64,000 bases of DNA from Bacteroidales bacterium (GCA_017535125.1 JAFXUS010000087.1:15243-79242); one strand, 5' to 3'; shown: positions 7,804-18,858, counted from the first letter of the stretch. Notes: a model not told the origin generated them from the sequence alone. Numbers and translations: made by a program.

Positions 7804-9123
7804 ATGGCAAACAAAGAGTACTTCCCGGGTATAGGGAAAATCAAGTTTGAGGGCAAGGATTCCAAGAATCCCCTCGCTTTCCATTATTACAATGCCGATC
7901 AGGTCGTCTGCGGCAAGAAGATGAAGGACTGGTTCAAGTTCGCCATGGCCTGGTGGCACACCCTGGGCCAGGCGTCCGGCGACCCGTTCGGCGGCCAGAC
8001 CCGCAGCTATGAGTGGGACAAGGCCGACTGCCCTTACACCCGCGCCCGCGAGAAGGCTGACGCCGGCTTCGAGATCATGCAGAAGCTGGGCATCGGATAC
8101 TATTGCTTCCACGATGTGGACCTGGTGGAGGACACCGAGGACATCGCCGAGTATGAGGCCCGCATGAAGGACATCACGGACTATCTGCTCGAGAAGCAGA
8201 AAGAGACCGGCATCAAGAACCTGTGGGGTACCGCCAACGTGTTCGGCAACAAGCGCTACATGAACGGCGCCGCCACCAACCCGCAGTTCGACATCGTCGC
8301 CCGCGCTGCGCTCCAGATCAAGAACGCCATCGACGCCACCATCAAGCTGGGCGGCACCGGTTATGTGTTCTGGGGTGGCCGTGAGGGCTACTACAGCCTG
8401 CTGAATACCCAGATGCAGCGTGAGAAGGACCACCTGGCCAAGATGCTCACCGCCGCCCGCGACTACGCCCGCGCCAACGGTTTCAAGGGCACCTTCCTCA
8501 TCGAGCCGAAGCCGATGGAGCCGACCAAGCACCAGTACGACGTCGACACCGAGACCGTGATCGGTTTCCTGCGCGCCAACGGTCTTGACAAGGACTTCAA
8601 GGTGAACATCGAGGTCAACCACGCCACCCTGGCCGGCCACACCTTCGAGCACGAGCTCACCGTGGCCGTCGACAACGGTTTCCTCGGCAGCATCGACGCC
8701 AACCGCGGCGACGCCCAGAACGGCTGGGATACCGACCAGTTCCCGGTGGATCCTTACGATCTCACCCAGGCCATGATGCAGATCATCCGCAACGGCGGCT
8801 TCAAGGACGGCGGTACCAACTTCGACGCCAAGCTGCGCCGCAGCTCCACCGATCCTGAGGACATCTTCATCGCCCACATCAGCGCCATGGACGCCATGGC
8901 CCACGCCCTGCTCAACGCTGCCGCCGTGCTCGAGGAGAGCCCGATCTGCAAGATGGTCAAGGAGCGTTACGCTTCCTTCGACAGCGGCCTCGGCAAGAAG
9001 TTCGAGGAAGGCAAGGCCACGCTTGAGGAGCTCTATGACTATGCCAAGAAGAACGGTACGGTCGTGGCTGCTTCCGGCAAGCAGGAGCTGTATGAAACCC
9101 TTCTGAACCTTTACGCGAAGTAA
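7804..9123 (+). CDS. xylA: D-xylose isomerase
   Basis: It converts D-xylose to D-xylulose in the cytoplasm. The 439-aa length matches the class II Bacteroidota enzymes. The catalytic His103 and Asp106 lie in YYCFHDVDLVED. Metal-binding regions follow: VFWGGREGYYSLLNT near 185, EVNHATLAGHTFEHEL near 265 and GSIDANRGDAQNGWDTDQFP near 300. It starts 33 nt after xylB, and its stop overlaps the xylE start (TAATG), indicating translational coupling. Confidence 0.97.
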   Translation: MANKEYFPGIGKIKFEGKDSKNPLAFHYYNADQVVCGKKMKDWFKFAMAWWHTLGQASGDPFGGQTRSYEWDKADCPYTRAREKADAGFEIMQKLGIGYYCFHDVDLVEDTEDIAEYEARMKDITDYLLEKQKETGIKNLWGTANVFGNKRYMNGAATNPQFDIVARAALQIKNAIDATIKLGGTGYVFWGGREGYYSLLNTQMQREKDHLAKMLTAARDYARANGFKGTFLIEPKPMEPTKHQYDVDTETVIGFLRANGLDKDFKVNIEVNHATLAGHTFEHELTVAVDNGFLGSIDANRGDAQNGWDTDQFPVDPYDLTQAMMQIIRNGGFKDGGTNFDAKLRRSSTDPEDIFIAHISAMDAMAHALLNAAAVLEESPICKMVKERYASFDSGLGKKFEEGKATLEELYDYAKKNGTVVAASGKQELYETLLNLYAK

Positions 9124-10547
9124 TGGCTGTTCAGCAAGATAAAGGATCAGGTGCGTATCTGTTTTCGATCGTGCTCGTCGCCGTGCTCGGCGGCCTGCTG
9201 TTCGGATACGATACGGCCGTGATTTCCGGTGCCGAGCGAGGTCTGCAGGCGTTCTTCGAGAGCGCCTCAGACTTCACTTACACCGATTTCCTGCACGGCT
9301 TCACCTCTTCCAGCGCGCTGATCGGTTGCATCATCGGTAGCGCGATCTCCGGTCTGATGGCCGGCCGCTTCGGCCGTAAGAAGAGCCTGTTCATCGCAGG
9401 TATCTGCTTCTTCCTGAGCGCCGCCGGTTCCTATTATCCGGAGTTCCTCTTCTTCGAGAAGGGCGTTCCGACGCAGTCCCTCTGGGTCGCGTTCAACCTC
9501 TACCGCGTGCTCGGCGGCATCGGCGTGGGTATGGCTTCCGCCATCTGCCCGATGTACATCGCCGAGGTGGCCCCGGCCAACAAGCGCGGCAAGCTGGTGT
9601 CCTGGAACCAGTTCGCGATCATCTTCGGCCAGCTGGTCGTGTATTTCGTGAACTTCCTCATCCTCCAGTCGCACAAGAACGATCCCGCGATCGTCGAATG
9701 GACGAACCAGATCGGCTGGCGCCTGATGTTCGGCTCCGAGTGCGTGCCGGCGGGTCTCTTCACCCTGCTGATCCTGCTCGTGCCTGAGACGCCGCGTTAC
9801 CTTGTGATGTCCGGTCAGGACGACAAGGCCCTGCAGGTGCTGTCCCGCATCAACGGTCAGTCCATGGCTTCCAAGATTCTCGGTGACATCAAGAACACCG
9901 TCGTCGAGAAGAAGGAGAAGCTCATGGCCTACGGCTTTGTGGTCATCTTCATCGGCTGCATGCTCAGCGTGTTCCAGCAGTTCGTCGGCATCAACGCCGT
10001 GCTGTATTTCGCGCCGCGCATCTTCGAGTCGATGGGCATGGGCAATCCGATGACGCAGACCGTCATGATGGGAGTCGTGAACATCAGCTTCACGCTGGTC
10101 GCCATCTTCACCGTGGAGAAACTCGGCCGCAAGCCGCTGCTGATCACCGGCTCCCTGGGCATGGCCCTGGGCGCTCTCGGCGTGGCCCTCGCGGACGCGG
10201 TTCCGGGCGTGCCCGGCATCGTGGGCGTGCTCAGCATCATGATCTACTCCGCTTCCTTCATGTTCAGCTGGGGTCCGATCTGCTGGGTGCTCATCTCCGA
10301 GATCTTCCCGAACACGATCCGCGGCGCCGCCGTGGCCATCGCCGTGGCCTTCCAGTGGATTTCGAACTTCATCGTGAGCTCCACCTTCGTGCCGCTCTAC
10401 ACCTGGAGTCCGGCGTTCACCTACGGTCTCTACTGCGCGATGTGTCTCCTGGCCGCTTTCTTCGTGTGGCGCTTGGTTCCCGAGACCAAGGGCAAGACCC
10501 TCGAGGAAATGTCCGCGCTGTGGCGCAGCCGCCAGCAGGCGAAATAA
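9123..10547 (+). CDS. xylE: D-xylose:proton symporter (MFS sugar porter)
   Basis: This is a 474-aa twelve-helix major-facilitator sugar porter that should import xylose with protons across the inner membrane. Family signatures are visible: GYDTAVISGA in helix 1, GRFGRKKSLF in the loop after helix 2, and PMYIAEVAPANKRGKLVSWNQ-type sequence around helix 4-5. PETPRYLV ends the first half and the closing PETKGKTLEEM ends the second. The GINAVLYFAPRIFES region of helix 7 also fits. Its ATG overlaps the xylA stop by 1 nt. The operon context favours xylose over glucose or arabinose. A strong terminator follows 17 nt downstream. Confidence 0.92.
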   Translation: MAVQQDKGSGAYLFSIVLVAVLGGLLFGYDTAVISGAERGLQAFFESASDFTYTDFLHGFTSSSALIGCIIGSAISGLMAGRFGRKKSLFIAGICFFLSAAGSYYPEFLFFEKGVPTQSLWVAFNLYRVLGGIGVGMASAICPMYIAEVAPANKRGKLVSWNQFAIIFGQLVVYFVNFLILQSHKNDPAIVEWTNQIGWRLMFGSECVPAGLFTLLILLVPETPRYLVMSGQDDKALQVLSRINGQSMASKILGDIKNTVVEKKEKLMAYGFVVIFIGCMLSVFQQFVGINAVLYFAPRIFESMGMGNPMTQTVMMGVVNISFTLVAIFTVEKLGRKPLLITGSLGMALGALGVALADAVPGVPGIVGVLSIMIYSASFMFSWGPICWVLISEIFPNTIRGAAVAIAVAFQWISNFIVSSTFVPLYTWSPAFTYGLYCAMCLLAAFFVWRLVPETKGKTLEEMSALWRSRQQAK

Positions 10548-10564
10548 TCGACAGCCTGATTGCA

Positions 10565-10600
10565 AAAGAAGCCGACCCGAACGGGCCGGCTTCTTTATTT
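10565..10600 (+). terminator. Rho-independent terminator of the xylose operon
   Basis: Arms 10565-10578 and 10583-10596 pair over 13 of 14 positions (one A-C mismatch) around the loop gaac, then the sequence runs TTTATTTTA. The opposite strand also carries a T-run, so it could serve the convergent GH2 gene. Confidence 0.85.
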
Positions 10601-10604
10601 TACG

Positions 10605-10688
10605 GCAGCGTCAGCAGGGTTGCCCCCGCAGGGCAGAAAAAACAGCTGTCGCTAAATGCCCTGCAGCGGCAACCTGCTGCCCGCTGCT
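10605..10688. repeat. Imperfect 84-bp inverted repeat between convergent genes
   Basis: Left and right halves pair in four blocks (gcagcg, cagcagg, ttgcc, gcagggca) separated by small bulges, 26 pairs in total. The arms reach into the GH2 stop codon (10687-10689). It may act as a second terminator for the GH2 transcript or be a palindromic repeat unit; no other copy is seen in the window. Confidence 0.5.
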
Positions 10689-13191
10689 ACTTCGTGACGA
10701 TGTTGGTTTTGACGGTAGCGTAGGAAGAACTTACCGTCAGGGTGGCGGTACCCGGCTGGCCGCGCAGGGAGCGGACGACCGCCAGCGCCTTGCCGCTGAA
10801 GAGCGCCTTGGCGCTGCCCTTGAGGCAGAGCGTGTCGGCGGCGTTGCCGTTGTCCACACCGAACAGCTCGCCGTCGCCCTCGACGCTGAAGGACAGCATG
10901 TCGGTGGCGTTCGGCACCACGCGCCCGTCGGCGTCCAGCGCCTCCACGGTCACGTACGACAGGTCATAGCCGTCGGCGGCGATGACCGTCCGGTCGGGCG
11001 TCAGGCGCAGCGTGACGGGCGCGCCGGCCGTGTAGCGCGCCTCGCGCGCCACTTCCTTGCCGTTCCGGTAGGAAACCACTTCGATGCGGCCGGGCTCGAA
11101 GGGCACGCCCAGCCACTGGACGTGGAGCTGGTTGTGCGTCTTAGCCTGGCGGCCGAGGGACTCGCCGTTCACGAAGAGTTCCGCCTCGTCGGCGTTGCTG
11201 TAGTAGGCCCAGACGTCAATCGGCTCGCCGGGCGTCCAGTTCCAGTGCGGGAAGAGGTGCAGGACGGTCTTGTCGGTCCATTCCGACATGTACATCCAGT
11301 AGGCGTCCTTCGGGAAGCCGGCCAGGTCCACCACGCCGAAGTAGGAGCTGCGGGACGGCCAGCTGTAGGGGATGGGTTCGCCGAGGTAGTCGAAGCCCGT
11401 CCAGATGAAGGTGCCGGCGATGAAGTCGCGGTCGCGCACGGCGATCCACGCTTCCTCGTGGAAATCCGCCCACGGGGCGCAGCAGGCGTCGTAGGCGTTG
11501 GTCTGGTGGTTCCAGTCCACCTCGTCGTCGGCCGTGTACTGCCAGCCGCGGCTGGGGATCTTGACCTTCTCGGTGGACGGCTGGAAATACATGCCGCGGC
11601 TGTTCAGCGAGGAGACGGTCTCCGAGCCGATGAGCGGCTTGTCCGGGAACCACACGCGGCAGGAATCGTAGAGCTGCGGGTGGTAGTTGAAGCCATAGAC
11701 GTCGAGCGCGCCGGCGCGCAGCAGGTTGTTGCCGGGCCAGACGCCGTTGCAGCCGGCCGTGATGGCGCGGGTGGTGTCCAGGTCGCGGATGAGCTGCGCC
11801 ATGTGGCGCGTCAGCAGGACGTTGGGATTGCTTTCGCCGTCATCCGTGCCGCCGATGGATTCGATGAAGTTGAGCAGCATGTTGGCCTGCTCCGGCGGCA
11901 GGTCCGCCAGATTGTCGCCGTGCGAGTCGCTCTGCTCGATGATTTCGTTGCCGATGCTCCACATGACCACGGAAGGGTGGTTGCGGTCGCGGCGGACGAA
12001 GTCCTGCACGTCGCGCACGTGCCACTCGTCGAAGAAGCGGGCGTAGTCATAGACGGTCTTGGGCTTGCGCCACATGTCCATGGCCTCGTCCATGACGAGG
12101 AATCCCATCTCGTCGCAGAGCTCGAGCAGGGTCGGTGCCGGCGGGTTGTGCGAGGTGCGGATGGCGTTCACGCCCATGTCCTTGAGGATCTGCAGCTCGC
12201 GCTCCAGCGCGCGGCGGTGCACGGCGGTGCCGATGCAGCCCATGTCGTGGTGCAGGCAGACGCCCAGCATCTTGAGCGGGCGGCCGTTGAGGAAGAAGCC
12301 ACGCGCGGGATCCCATTCGGTCGTGCGGATGCCGAAGCGGGTGGCGTACGTGTCTTTCTGCCCGTCGGCGGACACGGTCACGCTGGCGTAGTAGCAGTAG
12401 GTGTCATCGACGTCCCAGCGGTGGGGCGACTTGATCTCGAGACGTGTCTCGAACACGGGGGCGCCGAGCGCGGAAGTCTGCGCGACCGTCCGGCCGCGGG
12501 CATCCAGGATGCGGACGTCGTAGTTGAGGTCCTGTCCAGGCGCGCTTCCCTCGGTCTCCACGGTCACGGCCACGGTGGCCTTGTCGTCGGAAATCTTCGT
12601 CGCGCGGACGTAGAGTCCGTTGTAGGCCACGTGGACCGGGTCGGTGACGGCCAGGCGGACGGGACGGTAGATGCCGCAGCCCGCGTACCAGCGGGAGTTG
12701 GGCTGCTCGGCGTTGTCGCAGCGGACGGCGATCAGGTTGTCGCCCGGCCGCAGGCAGCCGGTGATGTCGTAGGAGAAGGAGCTATAGCCGTACGGGCGTG
12801 TGCCGAGGGCCTGCCCGTTCACATAGACGGTGCTGTTCATGAAGACGCCGTCGAACTCCACGCGTACGCTTTTGACGGCTTTGCCGTCGGGTCCGAACAC
12901 GCCTTCCGGCGCATCGAAATGCTTGCGGTACCAGCCGATGCCGCCGGGCAGCGCGCCGCCGCCGGGGGTGGAAGGGTTGTCGGCGGCGAACTCACCCTCG
13001 ATGCTCCAGTCGTGGGGCAGGTGCAGCTCGCGCCAGGTGCCGTCATCGAAGGCGTTCTCCGCGAAAGCGGGGTCGTCGCCGAGCGTGAATCTCCAGTCAA
13101 AGTTGAAATCGGTGCCGTGCTGCGTGGTGGGAATGCTCTGGCATGCGCCCAGCACGATCAGGGTCAGAAGGGTTATCAGCAAGTGTCTCAT
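10687..13191 (-). CDS. Glycoside hydrolase family 2 lipoprotein (beta-galactosidase-like)
   Basis: This 834-aa exo-glycosidase carries a lipoprotein signal (MRHLLITLLTLIVLGAC, Cys17), so it should sit in the envelope. The order is GH2 sugar-binding domain (about 25-190), immunoglobulin-like domain (190-300), and TIM barrel (300-600) with acid/base Glu in WSIGNEI near 414 and nucleophile Glu in IGSETVSS near 524. C-terminal Ig-like domains include a DUF4982-type region. Beta-galactosidase is the commonest activity, but beta-glucuronidase, beta-mannosidase and others share the fold, so the substrate is not settled. It is convergent to the xylose operon and divergent from secA. The start lies only 5 nt after the promoter box, with no later Met that would keep the signal peptide. 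Confidence 0.9.
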   Translation of the reverse strand: MRHLLITLLTLIVLGACQSIPTTQHGTDFNFDWRFTLGDDPAFAENAFDDGTWRELHLPHDWSIEGEFAADNPSTPGGGALPGGIGWYRKHFDAPEGVFGPDGKAVKSVRVEFDGVFMNSTVYVNGQALGTRPYGYSSFSYDITGCLRPGDNLIAVRCDNAEQPNSRWYAGCGIYRPVRLAVTDPVHVAYNGLYVRATKISDDKATVAVTVETEGSAPGQDLNYDVRILDARGRTVAQTSALGAPVFETRLEIKSPHRWDVDDTYCYYASVTVSADGQKDTYATRFGIRTTEWDPARGFFLNGRPLKMLGVCLHHDMGCIGTAVHRRALERELQILKDMGVNAIRTSHNPPAPTLLELCDEMGFLVMDEAMDMWRKPKTVYDYARFFDEWHVRDVQDFVRRDRNHPSVVMWSIGNEIIEQSDSHGDNLADLPPEQANMLLNFIESIGGTDDGESNPNVLLTRHMAQLIRDLDTTRAITAGCNGVWPGNNLLRAGALDVYGFNYHPQLYDSCRVWFPDKPLIGSETVSSLNSRGMYFQPSTEKVKIPSRGWQYTADDEVDWNHQTNAYDACCAPWADFHEEAWIAVRDRDFIAGTFIWTGFDYLGEPIPYSWPSRSSYFGVVDLAGFPKDAYWMYMSEWTDKTVLHLFPHWNWTPGEPIDVWAYYSNADEAELFVNGESLGRQAKTHNQLHVQWLGVPFEPGRIEVVSYRNGKEVAREARYTAGAPVTLRLTPDRTVIAADGYDLSYVTVEALDADGRVVPNATDMLSFSVEGDGELFGVDNGNAADTLCLKGSAKALFSGKALAVVRSLRGQPGTATLTVSSSYATVKTNIVTK

Positions 13192-13193
13192 GC

Positions 13194-13224
13194 TTGCAAA
13201 GATAGTAAAATTGCTTTATCTTTG
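13194..13224 (+). promoter_or_regulatory. Promoter of secA (-33 TTG and -7 TATCTTTG)
   Basis: TTG at 13194-13196 and TATCTTTG at 13217-13224 are 20 nt apart, the best full match to the Bacteroidota -33/-7 consensus in the window. The likely start near 13230 gives secA a leader of about 50 nt containing a GC-rich alternating stretch (tgtgcgctcgtgcgcgc). Confidence 0.7.
13197..13204 (-). promoter_or_regulatory. -7 promoter box for the GH2 lipoprotein gene
   Basis: The minus strand reads TATCTTTG, identical to the secA box. The two form a perfect 9-bp inverted repeat (gcaaagata / tatctttgc) with a 12-bp spacer. Only 5 nt separate it from the GH2 ATG, which implies a leaderless transcript. Confidence 0.6.
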
Positions 13225-13282
13225 CACAATTGTGCGCTCGTGCGCGCATGTTTTGATTATAAAAAATAGAAACAACGATAAA

Positions 13283-16200
13283 ATGTCATTAGCATCTGTC
13301 ATCGGCAAGATCTTCGGCTCCAAGTCCGAACGCGACTACAAGGCCGTCAAGCCCACCCTGGACAAGATCCTTGCCGTCTATCCGGAAATCGACGCGCTTT
13401 CCGACGACGACATCCGCGCCCGCTCGGCGGCGCTGCGGGAGCGTCTGAAGGAAGTGGAGAAACCGTTCGAGGACCGTATCGCCGAAATCAAGCTGGAACT
13501 CGACAAAGATATTCCCGTCGCGGAGAAGGAACGGCTCGCGAGCGAGTCGGACAAGCTCGTCAAGGATGAGGACGAGGCCATCGAGAAGGCCCTCGACGAG
13601 ATCCTCCCGGAGGCGTTCGCCATCGTGAAGAGTACGGCGCGCCGCTTCAAGGAGCATGAGACCATCACCGTCACGGCGACGCAGTTCGACCGCGACCTGT
13701 CGGTGAACCACGACTTCGTGGACATCGAGGGCGACAAGGCCGTGTACCGCAACCGCTGGGTGGCGGGCGGCAACGAGATCACCTGGGACATGGTCCACTA
13801 CGATGTCCAGCTGATCGGCGGCATCGCCCTGCACCAGGGCAAGATCGCGGAGATGGCGACGGGCGAGGGCAAGACCCTCGTGGCGACCCTCCCGGTGTTC
13901 CTGAACGCCCTCGCGGGCAAAGGCGTGCACATGGTGACCGTCAACGACTACCTGTCCAAGCGTGACTCCGAGTGGATGGGGCCGCTGTACATGTTCCACG
14001 GCCTGTCCGTGGACTGCATCGACAAGCATCAGCCGAACTCGGATCCCCGCCGCAAGGCTTACGAGTGCGACATCACCTTCGGTACGAACAACGAGTTCGG
14101 TTTCGACTACCTCCGCGACAACATGGCCATCAGCCAGGAGGACCTGGTGCAGCGCAAGCACCACTTCGCCATCGTGGACGAGGTGGACTCCGTGCTCATC
14201 GACGATGCGCGTACCCCGCTCATCATCTCCGGTCCGATCACGCACAACGACGCCGACGAGGCGCAGTTCATGGAGTTCCGCCCCTATGTGGAGCGGCTCT
14301 ACCAGACGCAGCGCACGCTCGTGAACCAGGTGCTCAACGAGGCCAAGAAGAAGATTGCCGAAGGCGACGAGGCCGAAGGCGGAAAGCTGCTCCTGCGGGC
14401 CCACAAGGGCCTTCCGAAATACCAGCCGCTCATCAAGTTCCTCTCCGAGCCGGGCATGAAGGTGCTCCTCCAGAAGGCGGAGAACTACTACATGCAGGAC
14501 AATGAGAAGGAGATGCCGGTGGTCACGGATCCGCTGTATTTCGTGATCAACGAGCAGCTGCACTCCGTGGACATGACCGACAAGGGTCACGAGGTGCTCG
14601 CGGGCGGTGTGGGCGACGAGAACTTCTTCGTCCTGCCGGACGTCGGTTCCCGCATGGCGGAAATCGAGCACACTGACCTGCCGCTGATGGAGAAGCAGCA
14701 GAAGAAGGACGAACTCATGGCGGAGTTCTCCACCAAGAGCGAGCGCGTACACACGGTCATCCAGCTCCTGAAGGCCTACACCATGTTCGAGAAGGACGTG
14801 GACTACGTGATCATGGACGGCAAGATCAAGATCGTGGACGAATCCACGGGCCGTATCATGGAGGGCCGCCGCTGGAGCGACGGTCTGCACCAGGCCGTCG
14901 AGGCCAAGGAGAACGTCAAGGTCGAGGGCGCTACGCAGACCTTCGCGACCATCACCCTGCAGAACTACTTCCGCATGTACCACAAGCTGGCCGGCATGAC
15001 CGGTACGGCCGAGACGGAAGCGGGTGAGTTCTGGAGCATCTACAAGCTGGACGTGATGGTCATCCCGACCAACCGCCCGGTGATCCGCGACGACCAGAAC
15101 GACCTGATCTACAAGACCAAGAAGGCGAAATACGCGGCCGTCATCGACCGCATCGTGGAGTTGTCGAACGCCGGCCGCCCGGTGCTCGTCGGTACGACGG
15201 ACGTCGAGACTTCCGAGCTCCTCAGCCGCATGCTCCGGATGCGCGGCATCCGTCACAACGTGCTGAACGCCAAGGAGCACGCCCGCGAGGCCGAGATCGT
15301 GGCCCAGGCGGGCCAGACGTCGGCCGTGACCATCGCCACCAACATGGCGGGCCGCGGTACGGACATCAAGCTTTCCGATGACGTGAAGGCCGCGGGCGGT
15401 CTCGCCATCATCGGCACCGAGCGCCACGACTCCCGCCGCGTCGACCGCCAGCTGCGCGGCCGTGCCGGCCGTCAGGGCGACCCGGGTTCTTCGACTTTCT
15501 ACATTTCCCTGGAGGATAAGCTGATGCGCCTCTTCGGCTCCGAGCGTATCGCCGGCATGGTGGACCGCCTCGGCATGGCCGAGAACGAGGCCCTCGAGAG
15601 CAAGATGCTCTCCGGCGCCATCGAGAACGCGCAGAAGAAAGTCGAGGAGAACAACTTCGGCATCCGCAAGCGCCTGCTCGAATACGACGACGTGATGAAC
15701 TATCAGCGCGAGGCCATTTACTCCCGCCGGCGCAACGCCATCAGCGGCGAGAAGGTGGAGATCGACCTCCAAAACATGATGAAGGACACCGCCGCGCTGT
15801 TCGTGGACCGCAGCAAGGGCCTTCCTTTCGAGGAGTTCGAGGTCTCGCTGATGGCCCAGCTGTCGATCGATTCCGGCCTGGACGAGCAGACCTACGAGAA
15901 GGCGAAGCCCGCCGAGATCGAGGACCGCATCGTGGAGCACATGCAGGAGGTGTACCGCCGCAGGATGGACACGCTCGTGGAGCGCCTCTATCCCATCATC
16001 AAGGACGTCTATGAGAAGCAGGGCTCGATGTACCAGAACATCGCCATCCCCATCTCCGACGGCCGCAAACAGATGACCCTCTCGGTCAACCTCGAGCGCG
16101 CCTACAATTCCGAAGGCCGCGAGATCGCCAAGACCCTGAGCAAGAACATCATCCTCTACCAGATCGACGAGCATTGGAAGGAGCATCTCCGCGAGATGGA

Positions 16201-16558
16201 CGACCTCAAGCAGAGCGTCCAGAACGCTTCCTACGAGCAGAAGGATCCGGTGGTGGTCTATAAGCTGGAGAGCTACAACCTCTTCGCCTCCATGCTCGAG
16301 ACGCTCAACCAGGACGTCCTGTCCTTCCTCTTCAAGGCCTTCGTCCCGCTCCAGGACCGCCCGCAGCAGCCGCAGCGCGCCGTCCGTCCGCAGACCGACA
16401 TGTCCCGCTACCAGGCCCGCCACAGCGACCTGAGCACCAACGGGGAGCAGAAATCCAACACGCCGGTCAAGGTGGACAAGCAGGTGGGCCGCAACGATCC
16501 CTGCCCGTGCGGCAGCGGCAAGAAGTATAAACAATGCCACGGCAAAGGCCTGGTCTAA
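13283..16558 (+). CDS. secA: Preprotein translocase ATPase SecA
   Basis: SecA drives unfolded preproteins through the SecYEG channel using ATP. From the ATG at 13283 the protein has 1091 aa, the long form usual in Bacteroidota. MSLASVIGKIFGSKSERD is the family start; the open frame extends further upstream, but that part covers the promoter and is ignored. Walker A (MATGEGKTLVA) lies at about 190-200, the DEVD box (IVDEVDSVLIDDA) near 297, and TNMAGRGTDIKL near 690. QLRGRAGRQGDPG follows near 725. The C-terminus carries the SecB-type zinc motif DPCPCGSGKKYKQCHGKG. A bactofilin gene follows after 11 nt and is probably co-transcribed. Confidence 0.97.
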   Translation: MSLASVIGKIFGSKSERDYKAVKPTLDKILAVYPEIDALSDDDIRARSAALRERLKEVEKPFEDRIAEIKLELDKDIPVAEKERLASESDKLVKDEDEAIEKALDEILPEAFAIVKSTARRFKEHETITVTATQFDRDLSVNHDFVDIEGDKAVYRNRWVAGGNEITWDMVHYDVQLIGGIALHQGKIAEMATGEGKTLVATLPVFLNALAGKGVHMVTVNDYLSKRDSEWMGPLYMFHGLSVDCIDKHQPNSDPRRKAYECDITFGTNNEFGFDYLRDNMAISQEDLVQRKHHFAIVDEVDSVLIDDARTPLIISGPITHNDADEAQFMEFRPYVERLYQTQRTLVNQVLNEAKKKIAEGDEAEGGKLLLRAHKGLPKYQPLIKFLSEPGMKVLLQKAENYYMQDNEKEMPVVTDPLYFVINEQLHSVDMTDKGHEVLAGGVGDENFFVLPDVGSRMAEIEHTDLPLMEKQQKKDELMAEFSTKSERVHTVIQLLKAYTMFEKDVDYVIMDGKIKIVDESTGRIMEGRRWSDGLHQAVEAKENVKVEGATQTFATITLQNYFRMYHKLAGMTGTAETEAGEFWSIYKLDVMVIPTNRPVIRDDQNDLIYKTKKAKYAAVIDRIVELSNAGRPVLVGTTDVETSELLSRMLRMRGIRHNVLNAKEHAREAEIVAQAGQTSAVTIATNMAGRGTDIKLSDDVKAAGGLAIIGTERHDSRRVDRQLRGRAGRQGDPGSSTFYISLEDKLMRLFGSERIAGMVDRLGMAENEALESKMLSGAIENAQKKVEENNFGIRKRLLEYDDVMNYQREAIYSRRRNAISGEKVEIDLQNMMKDTAALFVDRSKGLPFEEFEVSLMAQLSIDSGLDEQTYEKAKPAEIEDRIVEHMQEVYRRRMDTLVERLYPIIKDVYEKQGSMYQNIAIPISDGRKQMTLSVNLERAYNSEGREIAKTLSKNIILYQIDEHWKEHLREMDDLKQSVQNASYEQKDPVVVYKLESYNLFASMLETLNQDVLSFLFKAFVPLQDRPQQPQRAVRPQTDMSRYQARHSDLSTNGEQKSNTPVKVDKQVGRNDPCPCGSGKKYKQCHGKGLV

Positions 16559-16569
16559 ACTGTACAGCC

Positions 16570-17055
16570 ATGAATTTCAACGCAAACAATAAACCAGTCA
16601 AGACAGTGGAACAGAATGTGAACGACGTCAGCCGGATCTCCCAAGGGGCTGCCATCCGGGGCGATATGACCTCCTCGACCGACATCCGCGTGGATGGCCA
16701 GGTGGACGGAACGCTTTATTCCGACGGCAAGGTGGTGGTGGGCGAGTGCGCCCGCCTGTCCGGCAAGCTTTTCGGTACGACGATTGATTTCTGGGGCAAG
16801 ATGGACGGCGACATTTTCGTCAAGGACACGCTTTCCCTCAAGAGCTCGTCCATCGTCAACGGGAATATCCATGTCCGCCGCATCCAGGTGGAGATGGGCG
16901 CCCAGATCAACGGCTCCTTCAAGATGATTTCCGAGCAGGAGTACGACCAGCTGGTCGCCACGATGGTAAAGAAGCCGGCCGCCCCGAAGGCCGCTGCGCC
17001 GAAGGTCGCCGTCAAGGCCGCCGAAGCGGCGAAGCCCGCCCAGCCCGCTTCGTAG
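16570..17055 (+). CDS. Bactofilin (polymer-forming cytoskeletal protein)
   Basis: This 161-aa protein has the bactofilin core at about 30-135: repeated short beta-strands with regular hydrophobic positions (DIRVDGQVDGTLYSDGKVVV, then GKMDGDIFVKDTLSLKS) that build a right-handed beta-helix. Bactofilins polymerise without nucleotide and scaffold cell-wall enzymes or shape. The flexible N-terminus contains several Asn and Val residues. The C-terminal tail from about 130 is Ala/Pro/Lys rich (KKPAAPKAAAPKVA), which is common. The ATG at 16570 is preferred over the in-frame start inside secA. It follows secA by 11 nt. Confidence 0.85.
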   Translation: MNFNANNKPVKTVEQNVNDVSRISQGAAIRGDMTSSTDIRVDGQVDGTLYSDGKVVVGECARLSGKLFGTTIDFWGKMDGDIFVKDTLSLKSSSIVNGNIHVRRIQVEMGAQINGSFKMISEQEYDQLVATMVKKPAAPKAAAPKVAVKAAEAAKPAQPAS

Positions 17056-17070
17056 GCTGTCGGTCCGAAA

Positions 17071-17134
17071 CGGAAACTGTCCCCCGAAAGCAGAAAAATC
17101 TCCTTGCGGAAAATGCTTTCGGGGGACAGTTCCG
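17071..17134. terminator. Bidirectional hairpin between bactofilin and glnS
   Basis: Arms 17075-17092 and 17114-17131 pair perfectly over 18 bp around a 21-nt loop, and a few more outer pairs (17071-17073 with 17132-17134) extend it past a bulge. It separates two convergent genes, so it probably stops both transcripts. The 21-nt loop is unusually long and no T-run follows. Confidence 0.6.
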
Positions 17135-17150
17135 TGTCCGGAAGTTCAAC

Positions 17151-17176
17151 GTCATGCCCGACCTGATCGGGCATCT
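17151..17176. repeat. Short intergenic palindrome, CTTGA-loop family (variant)
   Basis: GTC is followed by stem atgcccga / tcgggcat (17154-17161, 17167-17174) around the loop cctga, ending in CT. It has the same layout as the elements at 28480, 41846 and 47031, with a different stem sequence that still pairs perfectly. Confidence 0.65.
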
Positions 17177-17179
17177 CTC

Positions 17180-18835
<1,656 letters not shown>

Positions 18836-18858
18836 AAGTCACAGTTCGCTAAATCGCG

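Noticed and set aside
12830..13282. Upstream extension of the secA frame
   Set aside because: It crosses the GH2 gene and both promoters and is not SecA-like before MSLASVIGKIFG.
13289..16540. A 1083-codon open frame antisense to secA
   Set aside because: Same GC effect; SecA on the other strand is certain. Similar antisense frames over gyrB, GH2 and GH94 were dropped for the same reason.
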